Shown here: positions 44,623 to 54,881 of the stretch, piece after piece
How positions within the stretch are numbered: position 1 is the first letter of the stretch
Layout: the number at the start of each line of letters is the position of its first letter
Origin: Allohoeflea poritis
GTDB taxonomy: Bacteria > Pseudomonadota > Alphaproteobacteria > Rhizobiales > Rhizobiaceae
Reading direction: 5' to 3'
DNA length: 64,000 bases
Assembly (NCBI RefSeq): GCF_027889715.1
Contig: NZ_JAPJZH010000008.1
Coordinates: 1-64,000 of the forward strand
Notes under the pieces: model-generated
Databases searched by the model: none
Seen by the model: only the letters and a program-made list of their open reading frames with translations
Told to the model about the DNA's origin: nothing
Made by a program: the position numbers and the translations under genes

Positions 44623-46035
44623 CTACCGGGGAGGAAAAATCTTTCCCGGATTCATGATGTTGCCGGGATCAAGCGCGGCCTTGATCCGGCGCATCGGATG
44701 CATGGCACCGTCGAGTTCCCTCTTCAGTATCGATTTCTTGCCCTGTCCGATCCCGTGTTCGCCGGTGCATGTGCCTTCCATCGACAAGGCCCGCGCGGAG
44801 AGCCGTTCGGCAAAGGCCTCAGCCTTGCCGATTTCATCGCTGTTGTTCTGATCGATCAACAGAAGCACGTGAAAATTGCCATCGCCCACATGTCCGACAA
44901 TCGGAGCGATCAGCCCGGTTTCGGCGATATCGTCTTGCGTTTCTCGGATACACTCCCCGAGCCTGGAGATCGGAACGCAAACATCCGTCGTGATGCCGTT
45001 GGCGCCAGGGCGCAGTTGCAATCCGGACCAGTAGGCGTTGTGACGGGCTTTCCACAACCTGTTGCGTTCCTCCTGCTCGGAGGCCCACATGAAGTCGCCG
45101 CCGCCGAACTCGGCCGCGATCTCGCCGAACAGTTCCGCCTGCTCGGCCGCATAGGCGTCGGTGCCGTGGAATTCGACGAACAGGGCCGGCGTTTCCGGAT
45201 AATCCAGCCCGGAATGGGCGTTTGTCGCACGCATGGAAAGCGCGTCGAGCAGTTCGATACGGGCAACCGGAATGCCCATCTGGATGGTCATGATGACCGT
45301 GTTGACCGCGTCATCGACGGTCGGAAACGGGCACACGCCGGCTGTAATCGCCTGCGGAATGCCATAGAGACGCAGCGTGACCGAAGTAATCACGCCAAGC
45401 GTTCCTTCCGAGCCGACAAAGAGCCGGGTAAGATCATAGCCGGCCGAGGACTTCTTGGCCCGGCTTCCCGTCGTGATCTCCTGTCCGTCGGCCGTTACCA
45501 CGGTCAGCGACAACACATTGTCCTTCATCGTCCCGTAACGCACGGCATTGGTGCCCGATGCCCTTGTCGCGGTCATGCCGCCGATCGATGCGTTTGCGCC
45601 CGGATCGATGGGGAAGAAAAGACCGGTATCGCGCAAATGCACGTTGAGGTCCTCGCGCGTTATGCCGGGCTCGACAACGCAGTCGAGATCCTCGGCATTG
45701 ACCCGAAGGACGCGGTTCATGTTCACCATGTCGATACTGATGCCGCCGCTTGGCGCATTCAATTGACCTTCGAGCGAACTTCCGGCACCGAACGGTATGA
45801 TCGGCACCTTGTGATCGGCGCAAATGCGCACAATGTCCTTCACCTCGTCCGCCGACTGCGGAAACACGACCGCATCGGGCTGTTGGTTCGGAAGATAGGT
45901 GGTGGTGTGTCCATGCTGCTCGCGCATGGATGCACCGGTGTTCAGTCGTTCCCCGAAACGCTGTTTGAGAACGCCGATCGCGGCCGCAATACCTTCTTCG
46001 TTTCTTTCACCCGCGATGACGTCGGCCAGACTCAT
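44623..46035 (-). CDS. FAD-linked D-lactate/glycolate-type dehydrogenase
   Basis: 470 residues. The FAD_binding_4 domain has PFGAGSSLEGQLNAPSGG, DPGANASIGGMTATRASGTN and the segment LFVGSEGTLGVIT; the C-terminal oxidase domain ends with GTCTGEHGIGQGKK and ALDPGNIMNPGKIF. This matches D-lactate dehydrogenases (cytochrome-linked, as in LDHD) and GlcD. It should oxidise a D-2-hydroxy acid and pass electrons to the respiratory chain. No glcE/glcF genes are beside it, which favours the lactate type. Confidence 0.9.
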   Translation of the reverse strand: MSLADVIAGERNEEGIAAAIGVLKQRFGERLNTGASMREQHGHTTTYLPNQQPDAVVFPQSADEVKDIVRICADHKVPIIPFGAGSSLEGQLNAPSGGISIDMVNMNRVLRVNAEDLDCVVEPGITREDLNVHLRDTGLFFPIDPGANASIGGMTATRASGTNAVRYGTMKDNVLSLTVVTADGQEITTGSRAKKSSAGYDLTRLFVGSEGTLGVITSVTLRLYGIPQAITAGVCPFPTVDDAVNTVIMTIQMGIPVARIELLDALSMRATNAHSGLDYPETPALFVEFHGTDAYAAEQAELFGEIAAEFGGGDFMWASEQEERNRLWKARHNAYWSGLQLRPGANGITTDVCVPISRLGECIRETQDDIAETGLIAPIVGHVGDGNFHVLLLIDQNNSDEIGKAEAFAERLSARALSMEGTCTGEHGIGQGKKSILKRELDGAMHPMRRIKAALDPGNIMNPGKIFPPR

Positions 46036-46155
46036 ATGCCCATTACTCCTTGTTTGTTCAGCTCTCTTTCATTCTTTGGGCGCAGGATGCCCCTTGTGGC
46101 TGCAGATTGAAAGAGTCATGTTGCCCGAATATAGCGTGTGTTGAGGGAGATTGGC

Positions 46156-46635
46156 ATGGCACAGGCAGCGCCGTTCACGGCGCCGGCGGCGGAAATCGAG
46201 CCATCCTGGATCGATTATAACGGCCATTTGAACATGGCCTATTACAATGTGCTGTTCGACAGATGCGCCGACCACGTCTTTGCGGAAATCGGTCTGACGG
46301 AAAACTACGTCAAGGATCGCGGCCTCAGTTTCTACGTTGCCGAAGTGCATGTGTGTTACCTGCGCGAACTTCATCTCGGTGCCAGTGTAACGGCCACTTT
46401 CCAGCTTCTGGACTGCGACGAGAAGCGGCTTCATGCCTATAGCGAGCTCATCCACGAAGACGGCTGGGTGGCCGCCACATCGGAAGCCCTCTACCTGCAT
46501 ATCGATGCCTCCGGCCCCAAGGTCGCGCCGATCCCCGAACCCATGGCCTCGAAGGTCGCGGCAATGCGCCGCGCGCACGCCGATATCCCCTATCCGGAAC
46601 GAGCCGGGCGCAGAATAAAGATCAACAAGAAATAG
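46156..46635 (+). CDS. Hotdog-fold thioesterase (4HBT type)
   Basis: 159 residues from the ATG at 46156, which has GAGGGAGA 5 bases upstream; a TTG at 46138 is less likely. WIDYNGHLNMAYYNVLFDR carries the active-site Asp and the hotdog helix, and LSFYVAEVHVCYLRELHLG follows. It should hydrolyse an acyl-CoA; some relatives act on carnitine or betaine metabolites, but the substrate is not visible. It is divergent from the FAD dehydrogenase and 10 bases upstream of the CLC gene. Confidence 0.9.
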   Translation: MAQAAPFTAPAAEIEPSWIDYNGHLNMAYYNVLFDRCADHVFAEIGLTENYVKDRGLSFYVAEVHVCYLRELHLGASVTATFQLLDCDEKRLHAYSELIHEDGWVAATSEALYLHIDASGPKVAPIPEPMASKVAAMRRAHADIPYPERAGRRIKINKK

Positions 46636-46645
46636 CCCGCAAACC

Positions 46646-48283
46646 ATGCTTCCTGATTTCATCAGAACCCTTCCACACCATTTGCGTCAATGGGTTACGC
46701 CGAATATCAGAAGCTTTGTGGGAGAACGCCAGCCACGGCTGTGGTGGCTTTCGCTGGCCATCGGGATCGCCGTCACGGCCGCCGCCATCCTGTTTCGCGA
46801 AATGATCGGCGCTGTTCAGCTTCTATGGCTGCAGGACAGCAGCGAGCGGGTCATTTCAGCCGCCCGCAACACGCCCTGGTATCTGATCTTTCTCGCGCCC
46901 ATCGTCGGCGGCCTCGTCGTCGGCATCCTGCTGCAGACGTTGATGCCCCAGCGCCGCACGCTTTCCGTCGCCGACGTCATCGAGGCGCGGGCGCTGACCG
47001 GACGCAAACTCGGTCTGCGCGACGGGCTCAGCTCGGCCCTGATCACCGTGATATCGCTCGGATCGGGCGCCAGCGCCGGCCGCGAGGGGCCGGTGATTCA
47101 TCTCGGCGCCACCATCGCCAACCACACGGCGCGGCGCACCGGCCTGCCCGAATGGTCGAAACGCACCCTGCTCGGCGCAGGCGTGGCGGCGGCGATCTCG
47201 GCGAGCTTCAACGCGCCCCTCGCCGGCGTACTCTTCGCCCATGAGGTCATTCTCGGCCACTTTGCGCTGCGGGCTTTTGTGCCCATCGTCATTGCCTCAA
47301 GCGGCGCTGCCGTCATCTCGCGCGGCTGGTTCGGCGAATCCGCCGCCTTCGTCGTGCCCGAATACCACGTCTCCTCCTATTGGGAATTCCCCGGTTTCGC
47401 ACTGCTCGGCCTGGTTTCGGCGATCGTCGCGATCGCCTTTCAGTTCTCGCTGTTCTCTGCCGACTTCCTGGCCCGCAAAGTCACCATGCCGCTATGGCTG
47501 AGACCGGTGCTGGGTGGTGTCGCCATCGGCGGCATGGGCGTTTTCCTTCCGCACATACTGGGTGTCGGCTATGAAGCGACCGATCTTGCCCTTTGGGGCC
47601 GCCTGCCACTCATCTTGATGCTTGTGCTGATCGTCGCCAAGACGCTGGCAACGGCGATCACGCTTGCCTCGCGTTTCGGTGGCGGGATCTTCTCGCCCGC
47701 GCTTTATCTGGGCGCCATGACCGGCGGCGCATACGGCATCGTTGCCGCCAACGTGTTTCCCGATCTCGCCTCCAGCCAGGCGCTCTACTCAATTCTCGGC
47801 ATGGGCGCCGTCGCCGGCGCCGTGCTTGGCGCCCCGATCTCGACCACTCTGATCGTCTTCGAACTGACCGGCGGCTACGAGTTGTCCATTGCGCTGTTGC
47901 TCACCGTCGCCATCGCCTATGGCGTGACGCAGGCGATCCACGGCCATTCCTATTTCCAGTGGCAGCTTGAAATGCGCGGCCTCTTCGTTCAGGCCGGTCC
48001 GCACAGGGCAGTGATGAGCAGCGCCCGCGTGATGGATTTCATGACCGCAACCAATCCGGACGACCCGAAAGAGGCCCATGATCCGGAGCGGGGCGTTCCC
48101 AGCCTGCGCCCCACCGACACGCTGGAAAAAGCGCTACGAACCTTCGATTCCGGTGGTCATCCACGCCTGCCGGTGGTCGACGAGGTCGAAGGCAAGACCA
48201 TTGTCGGCTGGGCCGAACAGGTCAAGGCCCTCGCCTATTTCAACAAGCGGCTGATCGCAGCCTCCGAGGAAGAGCACTGCTAG
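46646..48283 (+). CDS. CLC-family chloride channel/antiporter with C-terminal CBS region
   Basis: 545 residues. CLC signatures: GSGASAGREGPVIHLGA (with the gating Glu), FNAPLAGVLFAHE and FGGGIFSPALYLGA. About ten or more membrane helices are followed by a cytoplasmic tail (about 455-545) with CBS-like segments (VPSLRPTDTLEKALRTF, GHPRLPVVDEV). It moves chloride, in exchange for protons in antiporter types. It is separated by 10 bases from the thioesterase and is cotranscribed. Confidence 0.93.
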   Translation: MLPDFIRTLPHHLRQWVTPNIRSFVGERQPRLWWLSLAIGIAVTAAAILFREMIGAVQLLWLQDSSERVISAARNTPWYLIFLAPIVGGLVVGILLQTLMPQRRTLSVADVIEARALTGRKLGLRDGLSSALITVISLGSGASAGREGPVIHLGATIANHTARRTGLPEWSKRTLLGAGVAAAISASFNAPLAGVLFAHEVILGHFALRAFVPIVIASSGAAVISRGWFGESAAFVVPEYHVSSYWEFPGFALLGLVSAIVAIAFQFSLFSADFLARKVTMPLWLRPVLGGVAIGGMGVFLPHILGVGYEATDLALWGRLPLILMLVLIVAKTLATAITLASRFGGGIFSPALYLGAMTGGAYGIVAANVFPDLASSQALYSILGMGAVAGAVLGAPISTTLIVFELTGGYELSIALLLTVAIAYGVTQAIHGHSYFQWQLEMRGLFVQAGPHRAVMSSARVMDFMTATNPDDPKEAHDPERGVPSLRPTDTLEKALRTFDSGGHPRLPVVDEVEGKTIVGWAEQVKALAYFNKRLIAASEEEHC

Positions 48284-48393
48284 AACAGTTTTTGACTTCA
48301 GCCGGAACCTGCCCCTGCGAAGGCGATTTGCGCTTTCCATTGCGCAGCAGTGATTGATCGCTTAGAGCATTGCGGAATCCACAAGAGGTTCCA

Positions 48394-49446
48394 ATGGCGG
48401 AATTTGTTTCAGATACGGTTTTCAAGCGCGATGTGTTTTCCGAAACACGCGCCGGCCACTTTGCCGACCGGCCGGAGATACGCGTCGCGCGCCGCATCGT
48501 CACCGCCTCGCCCCTTTGGTCGCGCCCGCTCGCCTGGTTCCTGGCAAAGCGCGAAATAAAGGCGCTTCGCGCCGTTGCCGGCATCGAGGGCACGCCGGAC
48601 ATCATCGAAGTGGATGCCGATGGCCTGTTCCGTTCCTGGACGGATGGCACCCCGTTGCATCTGGCGCGCCCGCAATCGCCTGTCTGGTACACGGATGCGC
48701 GCCGCCTGCTGCGGGACATGCGCCGGCGCGGCATTACCCATAACGATCTGGCCAAGCCGCAGAACTGGCTGATGCTGGCCGACGGAAAGGCCGCCGTCAT
48801 CGACTTCCAGCTTGCCTCCTGCCACCGCCGCAAGGGCCGCCTTTACCGCATCATGGCCTATGAGGACCTGCGCCACTGCATCAAGCAGAAGCGGTCCTTC
48901 GCCCCGCATCTCTTGACGGCAACCGAACAGCGCATCCTGGCGCGCAAATCGCTGCCGTCGCGCATATGGATGGCCACCGGCAAGAAGATCTACAATTTGA
49001 TCACCCGAGGGATATTTTCCTGGTCGGACGGCGAAGGAACCGGCGACCGGATCGACCGCGAAGGACCGGCCATCTTGAAGGCGCTGAATGAAAATGCGGC
49101 GGTCTCGGCGGCCGCTTTGGCGCTTTATCCGCTGCCGCGCAAGGGCGTCGGCATCTATGCCTTCGTCGAGACGAAACTGAAGACGCTCGATCTGGCGGGG
49201 TTCAACGAGGCCGTCGCCGCCATCAACAAGGACGCCCTGATCGATCTGGCGCAGCCGGTCGGCCATCTGCCGCGCCGCGAGGGCGGCGAAATACGCGACG
49301 ACATTCTCCGCCTTGTCGCCATGAACCAGATCACCGAACTTGATGATGTGCTGACGCGCGAACCGGAACTCGCCGAAATCGTGCGACCGATCATCGACGG
49401 GCGGCTCAACTGGACAGACAGGCGCATATCGCGGTTGGAGAAGTAG
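48394..49446 (+). CDS. Kinase-like protein with acyl-CoA-synthetase-like C-terminal tail
   Basis: 350 residues from the ATG at 48394 (AGAGG upstream). Residues 1-200 look like a RIO/aminoglycoside-type kinase: catalytic loop HNDLAKPQN at 116-124 (Asp118, Asn124) and metal-binding VIDF with Asp137. Residues about 240-335 (YPLPRKGVGIYAFVE, LPRREGGEIRDDILR at 292-306) resemble the mobile C-terminal subdomain of acetyl-CoA synthetases, but Glu299 replaces the catalytic Lys. I recall similar proteins annotated as serine/threonine kinases in rhizobia. Substrate unknown. It is convergent with the MarR gene. Confidence 0.75.
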   Translation: MAEFVSDTVFKRDVFSETRAGHFADRPEIRVARRIVTASPLWSRPLAWFLAKREIKALRAVAGIEGTPDIIEVDADGLFRSWTDGTPLHLARPQSPVWYTDARRLLRDMRRRGITHNDLAKPQNWLMLADGKAAVIDFQLASCHRRKGRLYRIMAYEDLRHCIKQKRSFAPHLLTATEQRILARKSLPSRIWMATGKKIYNLITRGIFSWSDGEGTGDRIDREGPAILKALNENAAVSAAALALYPLPRKGVGIYAFVETKLKTLDLAGFNEAVAAINKDALIDLAQPVGHLPRREGGEIRDDILRLVAMNQITELDDVLTREPELAEIVRPIIDGRLNWTDRRISRLEK

Positions 49447-49453
49447 CCGCGGT

Positions 49454-49915
49454 TCAGCCAGGTCTTCCCGCTTCGGCATCAAGATAGCCGCGGATACGCT
49501 CTAGCAGCGGCAGGATCTCGATCATGTCGGGCGCGGAAATGGTCCGGGCCAGTTCGAGCAAAGGCGGCACCAGCGCCTCGATCCCGTCTCTGTGCGCCGC
49601 ACGGCCGGATGCCGTCAGTCCGACGCGCTTTGACCTTCGGTCGGCGCTGACCGTGACATAGCCCCGTTCTTCCAGACGCCGGACCGTATTTGAGATGGCG
49701 CCGCGCGTGACATTCATCGCCAGCGCCAGTTCCCCCATGGTCGGCCGCCCGTCGTTGCGTGCCAGGAAATCGAGCACATTGAAATGCGGCTGCTTGAGCT
49801 CGTCCGGCAGCGCCCGCTCAACAAGCCGGTCTGCGCTTTGTGAAACAGCCGCCAGCTCCCGAAAGAAACGGAAGATCGCATTGTCAAAACCCGACGGGTC
49901 AGTTGATCTCTCCAA
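49454..49915 (-). CDS. MarR-family transcriptional regulator
   Basis: 153 residues from a TTG at 49915 (MERSTDPSGFDNAIFRFFRE); no better start exists in frame, and the frame continues far upstream as antisense of the helicase gene. The winged helix is clear: MGELALAMNVTRGAISNTVR, then RLEERGYVTVSADRRSKRVG. MarR dimers usually repress neighbouring genes and respond to phenolic or other small ligands. It is divergent from uvrD with about 200 bases between. Confidence 0.85.
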   Translation of the reverse strand: MERSTDPSGFDNAIFRFFRELAAVSQSADRLVERALPDELKQPHFNVLDFLARNDGRPTMGELALAMNVTRGAISNTVRRLEERGYVTVSADRRSKRVGLTASGRAAHRDGIEALVPPLLELARTISAPDMIEILPLLERIRGYLDAEAGRPG

Positions 49916-50113
49916 CGGCCTGTTCCCGAATTGAACGGCGAAGGCAGGAGCCGCTGCGAATCGACCGCTGCCTTCCCCAATTATAGGCGCTGAAGCCGGT
50001 AACGGCAGACCTTGGAGCCCAATCCGGACCAATTCGAACGATTCAGGAACAAAACCGCCTGCACAGCGCATTGGTTGCTGGCCTTTCACAGCCGAATCAC
50101 TACATTGGAGGGG

Positions 50114-52591
50114 ATGGTCAGCCCGGACGAAGACATACCGTTTTTCGGCGACAGCGACAGTTCCGCCCCGACAGCTCCGGCGGGCGGCGGCATTGCCGCG
50201 CGTGCCATGGCCGCACGCAACAGGCAGACGGGTCCGGCAAGCTATCTGGAGGGCCTCAATCCGGAGCAGATACGCGCCGTCGAGACAATCGACGGACCGG
50301 TACTCGTCCTTGCCGGCGCCGGCACCGGGAAAACGCGGGTTCTGACAACCCGCATTGCCCACATCCTTGCGACCGGCAAGGCCTATCCCAGCCAGATCCT
50401 CGCCGTCACCTTCACCAACAAGGCGGCCCGCGAGATGAAGGAGCGCATCGGCGTCCTGGTCGGCGGCGCCGTCGAGGGCATGCCGTGGCTCGGAACGTTC
50501 CACTCCATCGGTGTCCGGCTCCTTCGGCGCCATGCCGAGCTGGTCGGTCTGCGATCCGATTTCACCATCCTCGATACGGACGATCAGATCCGGCTCATCA
50601 AGCAGTTGATTCAGGCCGAAGGGCTTGACGACAAGCGCTGGCCCGGCCGCCAGTTTGCCATGATGATCGACGGCTGGAAGAACAAGGGCTTCGGCCCCGC
50701 CGAGATCCCGGAGGGTGATGCACGGTCGTTCGCCAACGGCAAGGGACGCGAACTCTTCGAGGCCTATCAGAACCGCCTGAAGACCCTCAACGCCTGCGAT
50801 TTCGGAGACCTCTTGTGTCACCCGATCCGCATCTTCAGGAATCATCCGGATATCCTGAAGGAGTATCACGACAAGTTCCGCTACATCCTTGTCGACGAGT
50901 ATCAGGACACCAACACCGCGCAATATATGTGGCTGCGGCTGATCGCCCAGGGATCGCACAATGTGTGCTGCGTCGGCGATGACGACCAGTCGATCTATGG
51001 CTGGCGCGGCGCCGAGGTCGACAACATCCTGCGCTTCGAGAAGGACTTTCCCGGTGCCGTCGTTATCCGCCTCGAGCGCAATTACCGCTCGACCGCGCAC
51101 ATATTGGGCGCCGCATCACATCTGATCTCGCACAATGAAGGCCGGCTAGGCAAAACCCTGTTCACCGACCAGGCAGACGACGATCATGAGAAGGTCATGG
51201 TCCATGCGGCATGGGATTCGGAAGAAGAAGCCCGCGCCGTCGGCGAGGAGATCGAGCAGCTGCAGCGCCGCGATCACCGGCTCAACGACATGGCGATCCT
51301 GGTGCGCGCCTCCTTCCAGATGCGCGAATTCGAGGACCGCTTCGTCACGCTCGGCCTGAACTACCGGGTCATTGGCGGCCCGCGCTTTTACGAGCGCCTC
51401 GAGATCCGCGACGCCATGGCCTATTTCCGTGTCGTGTGCCAGCCGGCCGACGATCTTGCCTTCGAGCGCATTGTCAACACGCCCAAGCGCGGCCTCGGAG
51501 AAGCGGCCGTGCGCCAATTGCACGATTACGCCCGCGCCCGCGGCCTGCCGCTGCTGAAAGCGGCTTCCGATCTCGTCATGACCGAGGAGATGAAGCCGCG
51601 CCCTCGCAAGGCCCTCACGGACGTGGTCGAGAATTTCCAGCGCTGGTCGTCGCTGCTGGAGAACACGCCGCACACCGAGCTCGCCGAGCAGATCCTGGAG
51701 GACAGCGGCTATACCGCCATGTGGCAGAACGACAAGTCGGCGGATGCGCCGGGCCGGCTCGACAACCTCAAGGAACTGATCCGTTCCATGGAGGATTTCG
51801 AATCCATGCGCGGCTTCCTCGAACATGTCAGCCTCGTCATGGACGCCGAGCAGAACGAGGATCTCGACGCCGTCTCGATCATGACGCTGCACTCGGCCAA
51901 GGGACTCGAATTCGAGACGATCTTCCTTCCCGGATGGGAGGAAGGCCTGTTTCCCCACCAGCGGGCGCTCGACGAGGGCGGAAGGTCCGGGCTGGAAGAG
52001 GAGCGCCGGCTCGCCTATGTCGGCCTCACCCGTGCCAAGGTCAACTGTCACATCTGGTTCGTTTCCAACCGCCGAATCCACGGCCTTTGGCAATCCACCA
52101 TTCCCTCGCGCTTTCTCGACGAACTGCCCTCCGAACACGCCGATGTCGCCGAGCCCGACACCTCCTACGGCGGATACGGAGCGACGGCTGTCGGCGGCGG
52201 CTATGGCGCCTCACGCTTTGACGAGGCCGAACCCTTCTCCGGCAGCTACAACACGCCCGGCTGGCGCCGCGCCCAGGCCAACCGCAACGACGCGACGCGT
52301 CAGAACTGGGGCACGCGGTCCGGCCACGCGGTCGAGCGTATCGGCTATGGAGAAACCGACTCCGGCTATGGCGCCGGCCGCGGCTCCGTCAAGGCCAAGA
52401 CCATCGAAGGCGAACTCGTCGCCCGCTCTGTCGCGGATGAACCCTCGGCTTTCTCCGTCGGCGACCGGGTGTTCCACCTGAAGTTCGGCAACGGCAACAT
52501 CGCATCGATCGACGGCAACAAGCTGACGATCGATTTCGACAAGGCCGGCCAGAAGCGCGTGCTCGATAATTACGTCGAAAAGAAGAAATAA
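50114..52591 (+). CDS. uvrD: UvrD/PcrA-type DNA helicase II
   Basis: 825 residues from the ATG at 50114 (GGAG just upstream). Walker A GAGTGKT at 68-74, DEYQDT at 261-266 (Walker B), GDDDQSIYGWRGA, SIMTLHSAKGLEFE and YVGLTRAK complete the superfamily-1A motifs. A Gly/Tyr-rich linker leads to a C-terminal Tudor-like domain (FSVGDRVFHLKFGNGNIASI) that contacts RNA polymerase in relatives. It unwinds DNA 3'-5' in nucleotide-excision and mismatch repair. Confidence 0.96.
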   Translation: MVSPDEDIPFFGDSDSSAPTAPAGGGIAARAMAARNRQTGPASYLEGLNPEQIRAVETIDGPVLVLAGAGTGKTRVLTTRIAHILATGKAYPSQILAVTFTNKAAREMKERIGVLVGGAVEGMPWLGTFHSIGVRLLRRHAELVGLRSDFTILDTDDQIRLIKQLIQAEGLDDKRWPGRQFAMMIDGWKNKGFGPAEIPEGDARSFANGKGRELFEAYQNRLKTLNACDFGDLLCHPIRIFRNHPDILKEYHDKFRYILVDEYQDTNTAQYMWLRLIAQGSHNVCCVGDDDQSIYGWRGAEVDNILRFEKDFPGAVVIRLERNYRSTAHILGAASHLISHNEGRLGKTLFTDQADDDHEKVMVHAAWDSEEEARAVGEEIEQLQRRDHRLNDMAILVRASFQMREFEDRFVTLGLNYRVIGGPRFYERLEIRDAMAYFRVVCQPADDLAFERIVNTPKRGLGEAAVRQLHDYARARGLPLLKAASDLVMTEEMKPRPRKALTDVVENFQRWSSLLENTPHTELAEQILEDSGYTAMWQNDKSADAPGRLDNLKELIRSMEDFESMRGFLEHVSLVMDAEQNEDLDAVSIMTLHSAKGLEFETIFLPGWEEGLFPHQRALDEGGRSGLEEERRLAYVGLTRAKVNCHIWFVSNRRIHGLWQSTIPSRFLDELPSEHADVAEPDTSYGGYGATAVGGGYGASRFDEAEPFSGSYNTPGWRRAQANRNDATRQNWGTRSGHAVERIGYGETDSGYGAGRGSVKAKTIEGELVARSVADEPSAFSVGDRVFHLKFGNGNIASIDGNKLTIDFDKAGQKRVLDNYVEKKK

Positions 52592-52716
52592 CGGCGCGGG
52601 CCGACGGGCCCTGTACCATTCCGGGGATAAGCCGATCTTTGTCACAAAAATGCGGTGATTGTGGACGCATAGTTTGCGGCGGACTACACTGTCCCATTCG
52701 GCAAATTCTAATGTCA

Positions 52717-52762
52717 GGCGAATCCGGAACCGCACACCGCGTGCGGTCGCTTCCGGATTGCC
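52717..52762 (+). promoter_or_regulatory. Nested hairpin upstream of the cpdB-like gene
   Basis: Perfect outer arms 52721-52729 with 52751-52759 enclose a second stem 52730-52735 with 52741-52746; GGC and GCC extend the outer stem past one bulged base. It ends about 17 bases before the start codon, next to the ribosome binding site, and has no T run, so it may control translation or RNA stability. Confidence 0.65.
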
Positions 52763-52778
52763 GCAAGGGAGAACTTCC

Positions 52779-54758
52779 ATGACAATACGATCATTCGACC
52801 AGCTCAACCGCCGCCAGTTCCTCGCCGGAACGGCAGCCGTCGGCTCGCTCGCACTGCTTCATCCCTTCTCGGCCTTCGCCTCCGGCAACCAGGCGCATCT
52901 GCGCCTGATGGAAACGACCGACCTGCATGTACACGTCTTCCCTTACGACTATTATGGCGACAGGCCGTCGGATGCCGTCGGGCTTTCCCGCACCGCGACA
53001 CTGATCCGCAAATTCCGCGACGAGGCGACAAACTCGTTGCTCGTCGACAATGGCGACTTCCTGCAGGGCAACCCGATGGGCGACTATATCGCCTATGAGC
53101 GGGGCATGAAGGAAGGCGACATGCACCCGATCGTCCAGGCCATGAACACCATCGGCTTCGACGCTTCGACCCTTGGCAACCATGAGTTCAACTACGGCCT
53201 CGACTTCCTCTTCAAGACGCTCAACGGCGCCGATTTCCCGGTCGTGTCCGCGAATGTCACCAAGGGCATGCTTGCCTCCAACCCGCGCGACGACGAGTTG
53301 TTCCTCAAGCCCTACGTCATCGTCGACAAGACGATCACCGACGGCAACGGCAACCAGCACCCGATCCGCATCGGCCTGATCGGCTTCGTGCCGCCTCAGA
53401 TCATGAACTGGGACCGCCGCCACCTCGAAGGCAAGGCCAATGCCCGCGACATCATCGATGCCGCCAATGCATGGGTACCGGAAATGAAGGAGGCCGGCGC
53501 CGACATCGTCGTCGCGTTGTCGCACTCGGGCATCGATGCGAATGACCGTAGCGACGGCATGGAAAACGCGTCGCTGCATCTCGGCAATGTCGACGGCATC
53601 GACGCCATCCTCACCGGCCACCACCACCTGGTTTTCCCGGGTCCGAAATATGCCGACATGGCCGGTGTCGACGCCGAAAAGGGCACGCTCTTCGGCACGC
53701 CGGCAGCGATGGGCGGATTCTGGGGATCGCATCTCGGCATTATCGACCTGATGCTGGAGCGCGGTGGCAATGAATGGAAAGTGGTCGGCTTCACCACCTC
53801 CGCACCGTCCATCTTCGAGCGCGACGGCCGCAAGGTTATTCCGATCGTCCAGGATCAACAGGATGTCCTCGATTCCGTTTCCAGGGAGCACGACGAGACG
53901 CTTGCCTATGTGCGCCGCGCCGTCGGCAAGACCTCGGCGCCGCTGCACTCCTATTTCGCGCTCGTCGCTGACGATCCGTCGGTCCAGATCGTCAGCCAGG
54001 CGCAGACCTGGTACATCGACCAGATGATGAAAGGCACCGAGTGGGAAGGTCTTCCGATCCTCTCGGCGGCCGCGCCCTTCAAGGCCGGCGGCCGTGGCGG
54101 TCCCGAATACTATACGGACGTCGCTCCCGGCGATGTGGCCATCAAGAACGTTTCAGACCTTTATCTCTATCCGAACACCGTGCGGGCCGTCGCCATCAGC
54201 GGCGCGCAGGTCAAGGACTGGCTGGAGCGCTCCGCCGGTATCTTCAACCAGGTCGAGGCCGGCAAGAAGGACCAGGCCCTCATCAACAACGAATTCCCGT
54301 CTTACAATTTCGACGTTATCGACGGCGTCACCTACAAGATCGACCTGACCCAGCCGTCGAAATACGATCCGAAGGGCGAACTGCTCGATGCCAATGCCAA
54401 TCGCATCGTGGACTTGAAGTATAATGGCGAACCGATTGATCCGGATCAGAAATTCGTTGTCGCAACCAACAATTACCGCGCTGGCGGCGGCGGCAATTTC
54501 CCGGATATCAATGACGAAGTGGTGATCTTCATAGGACCGGACACCAACCGCGACGTGATCGTCCGCTACATCGTCGATCAGGGCACGATCAACCCGTCCG
54601 CCGACAGCAACTGGTCCTTCAAGCCGATCGACGGCGCCACCGTCATCTTCGAGACCGGACCGAAGGCCAAGGACTTCATGAAGGACGTGCGCGACGTCAA
54701 CATCGAAGCCGCCGGCGAGGGCGAAGAGGGCTTCGCCAAGTACCGCATCAATATGTAA
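52779..54758 (+). CDS. cpdB: Periplasmic 2',3'-cyclic-nucleotide phosphodiesterase/3'-nucleotidase
   Basis: 659 residues from the ATG at 52779 (GGGAG upstream). A Tat signal with RR at 11-12 (LNRRQFLAG) precedes export. The metallophosphatase domain has [36 protein letters not shown] and LTGHHH; the C-terminal 5'-nucleotidase domain follows (about 380-640, with [12 protein letters not shown]). It hydrolyses cyclic and 3'-nucleotides so that the cell can use extracellular RNA breakdown products as phosphate and nucleoside sources. Confidence 0.94.
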   Translation: MTIRSFDQLNRRQFLAGTAAVGSLALLHPFSAFASGNQAHLRLMETTDLHVHVFPYDYYGDRPSDAVGLSRTATLIRKFRDEATNSLLVDNGDFLQGNPMGDYIAYERGMKEGDMHPIVQAMNTIGFDASTLGNHEFNYGLDFLFKTLNGADFPVVSANVTKGMLASNPRDDELFLKPYVIVDKTITDGNGNQHPIRIGLIGFVPPQIMNWDRRHLEGKANARDIIDAANAWVPEMKEAGADIVVALSHSGIDANDRSDGMENASLHLGNVDGIDAILTGHHHLVFPGPKYADMAGVDAEKGTLFGTPAAMGGFWGSHLGIIDLMLERGGNEWKVVGFTTSAPSIFERDGRKVIPIVQDQQDVLDSVSREHDETLAYVRRAVGKTSAPLHSYFALVADDPSVQIVSQAQTWYIDQMMKGTEWEGLPILSAAAPFKAGGRGGPEYYTDVAPGDVAIKNVSDLYLYPNTVRAVAISGAQVKDWLERSAGIFNQVEAGKKDQALINNEFPSYNFDVIDGVTYKIDLTQPSKYDPKGELLDANANRIVDLKYNGEPIDPDQKFVVATNNYRAGGGGNFPDINDEVVIFIGPDTNRDVIVRYIVDQGTINPSADSNWSFKPIDGATVIFETGPKAKDFMKDVRDVNIEAAGEGEEGFAKYRINM

Positions 54759-54790
54759 TTGCGGCCTGTTCGAAAAAGCACAACAAGGAA

Positions 54791-54819
54791 GGCGTCGTCC
54801 TGCCGGGCGGCGCCTTTTT
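54791..54819 (+). terminator. Rho-independent terminator after cpdB
   Basis: Seven-bp stem (54791-54797 with 54808-54814, one G-T pair), a 10-base loop and five T residues, 32 bases after the stop. Confidence 0.85.
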
Positions 54820-54881
54820 GTCCAAAACCCGCAAGCACGCCTGGATAGACTCGGCGCAACGAATCGGACGATGGTCTGACA

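Noticed and set aside
49916-51100. Long minus-strand open frame running from the MarR gene across the start of uvrD
   Set aside because: The protein beyond 49915 has no family features and lies antisense to the clearly conserved helicase; GC-rich codon use keeps the opposite strand open.
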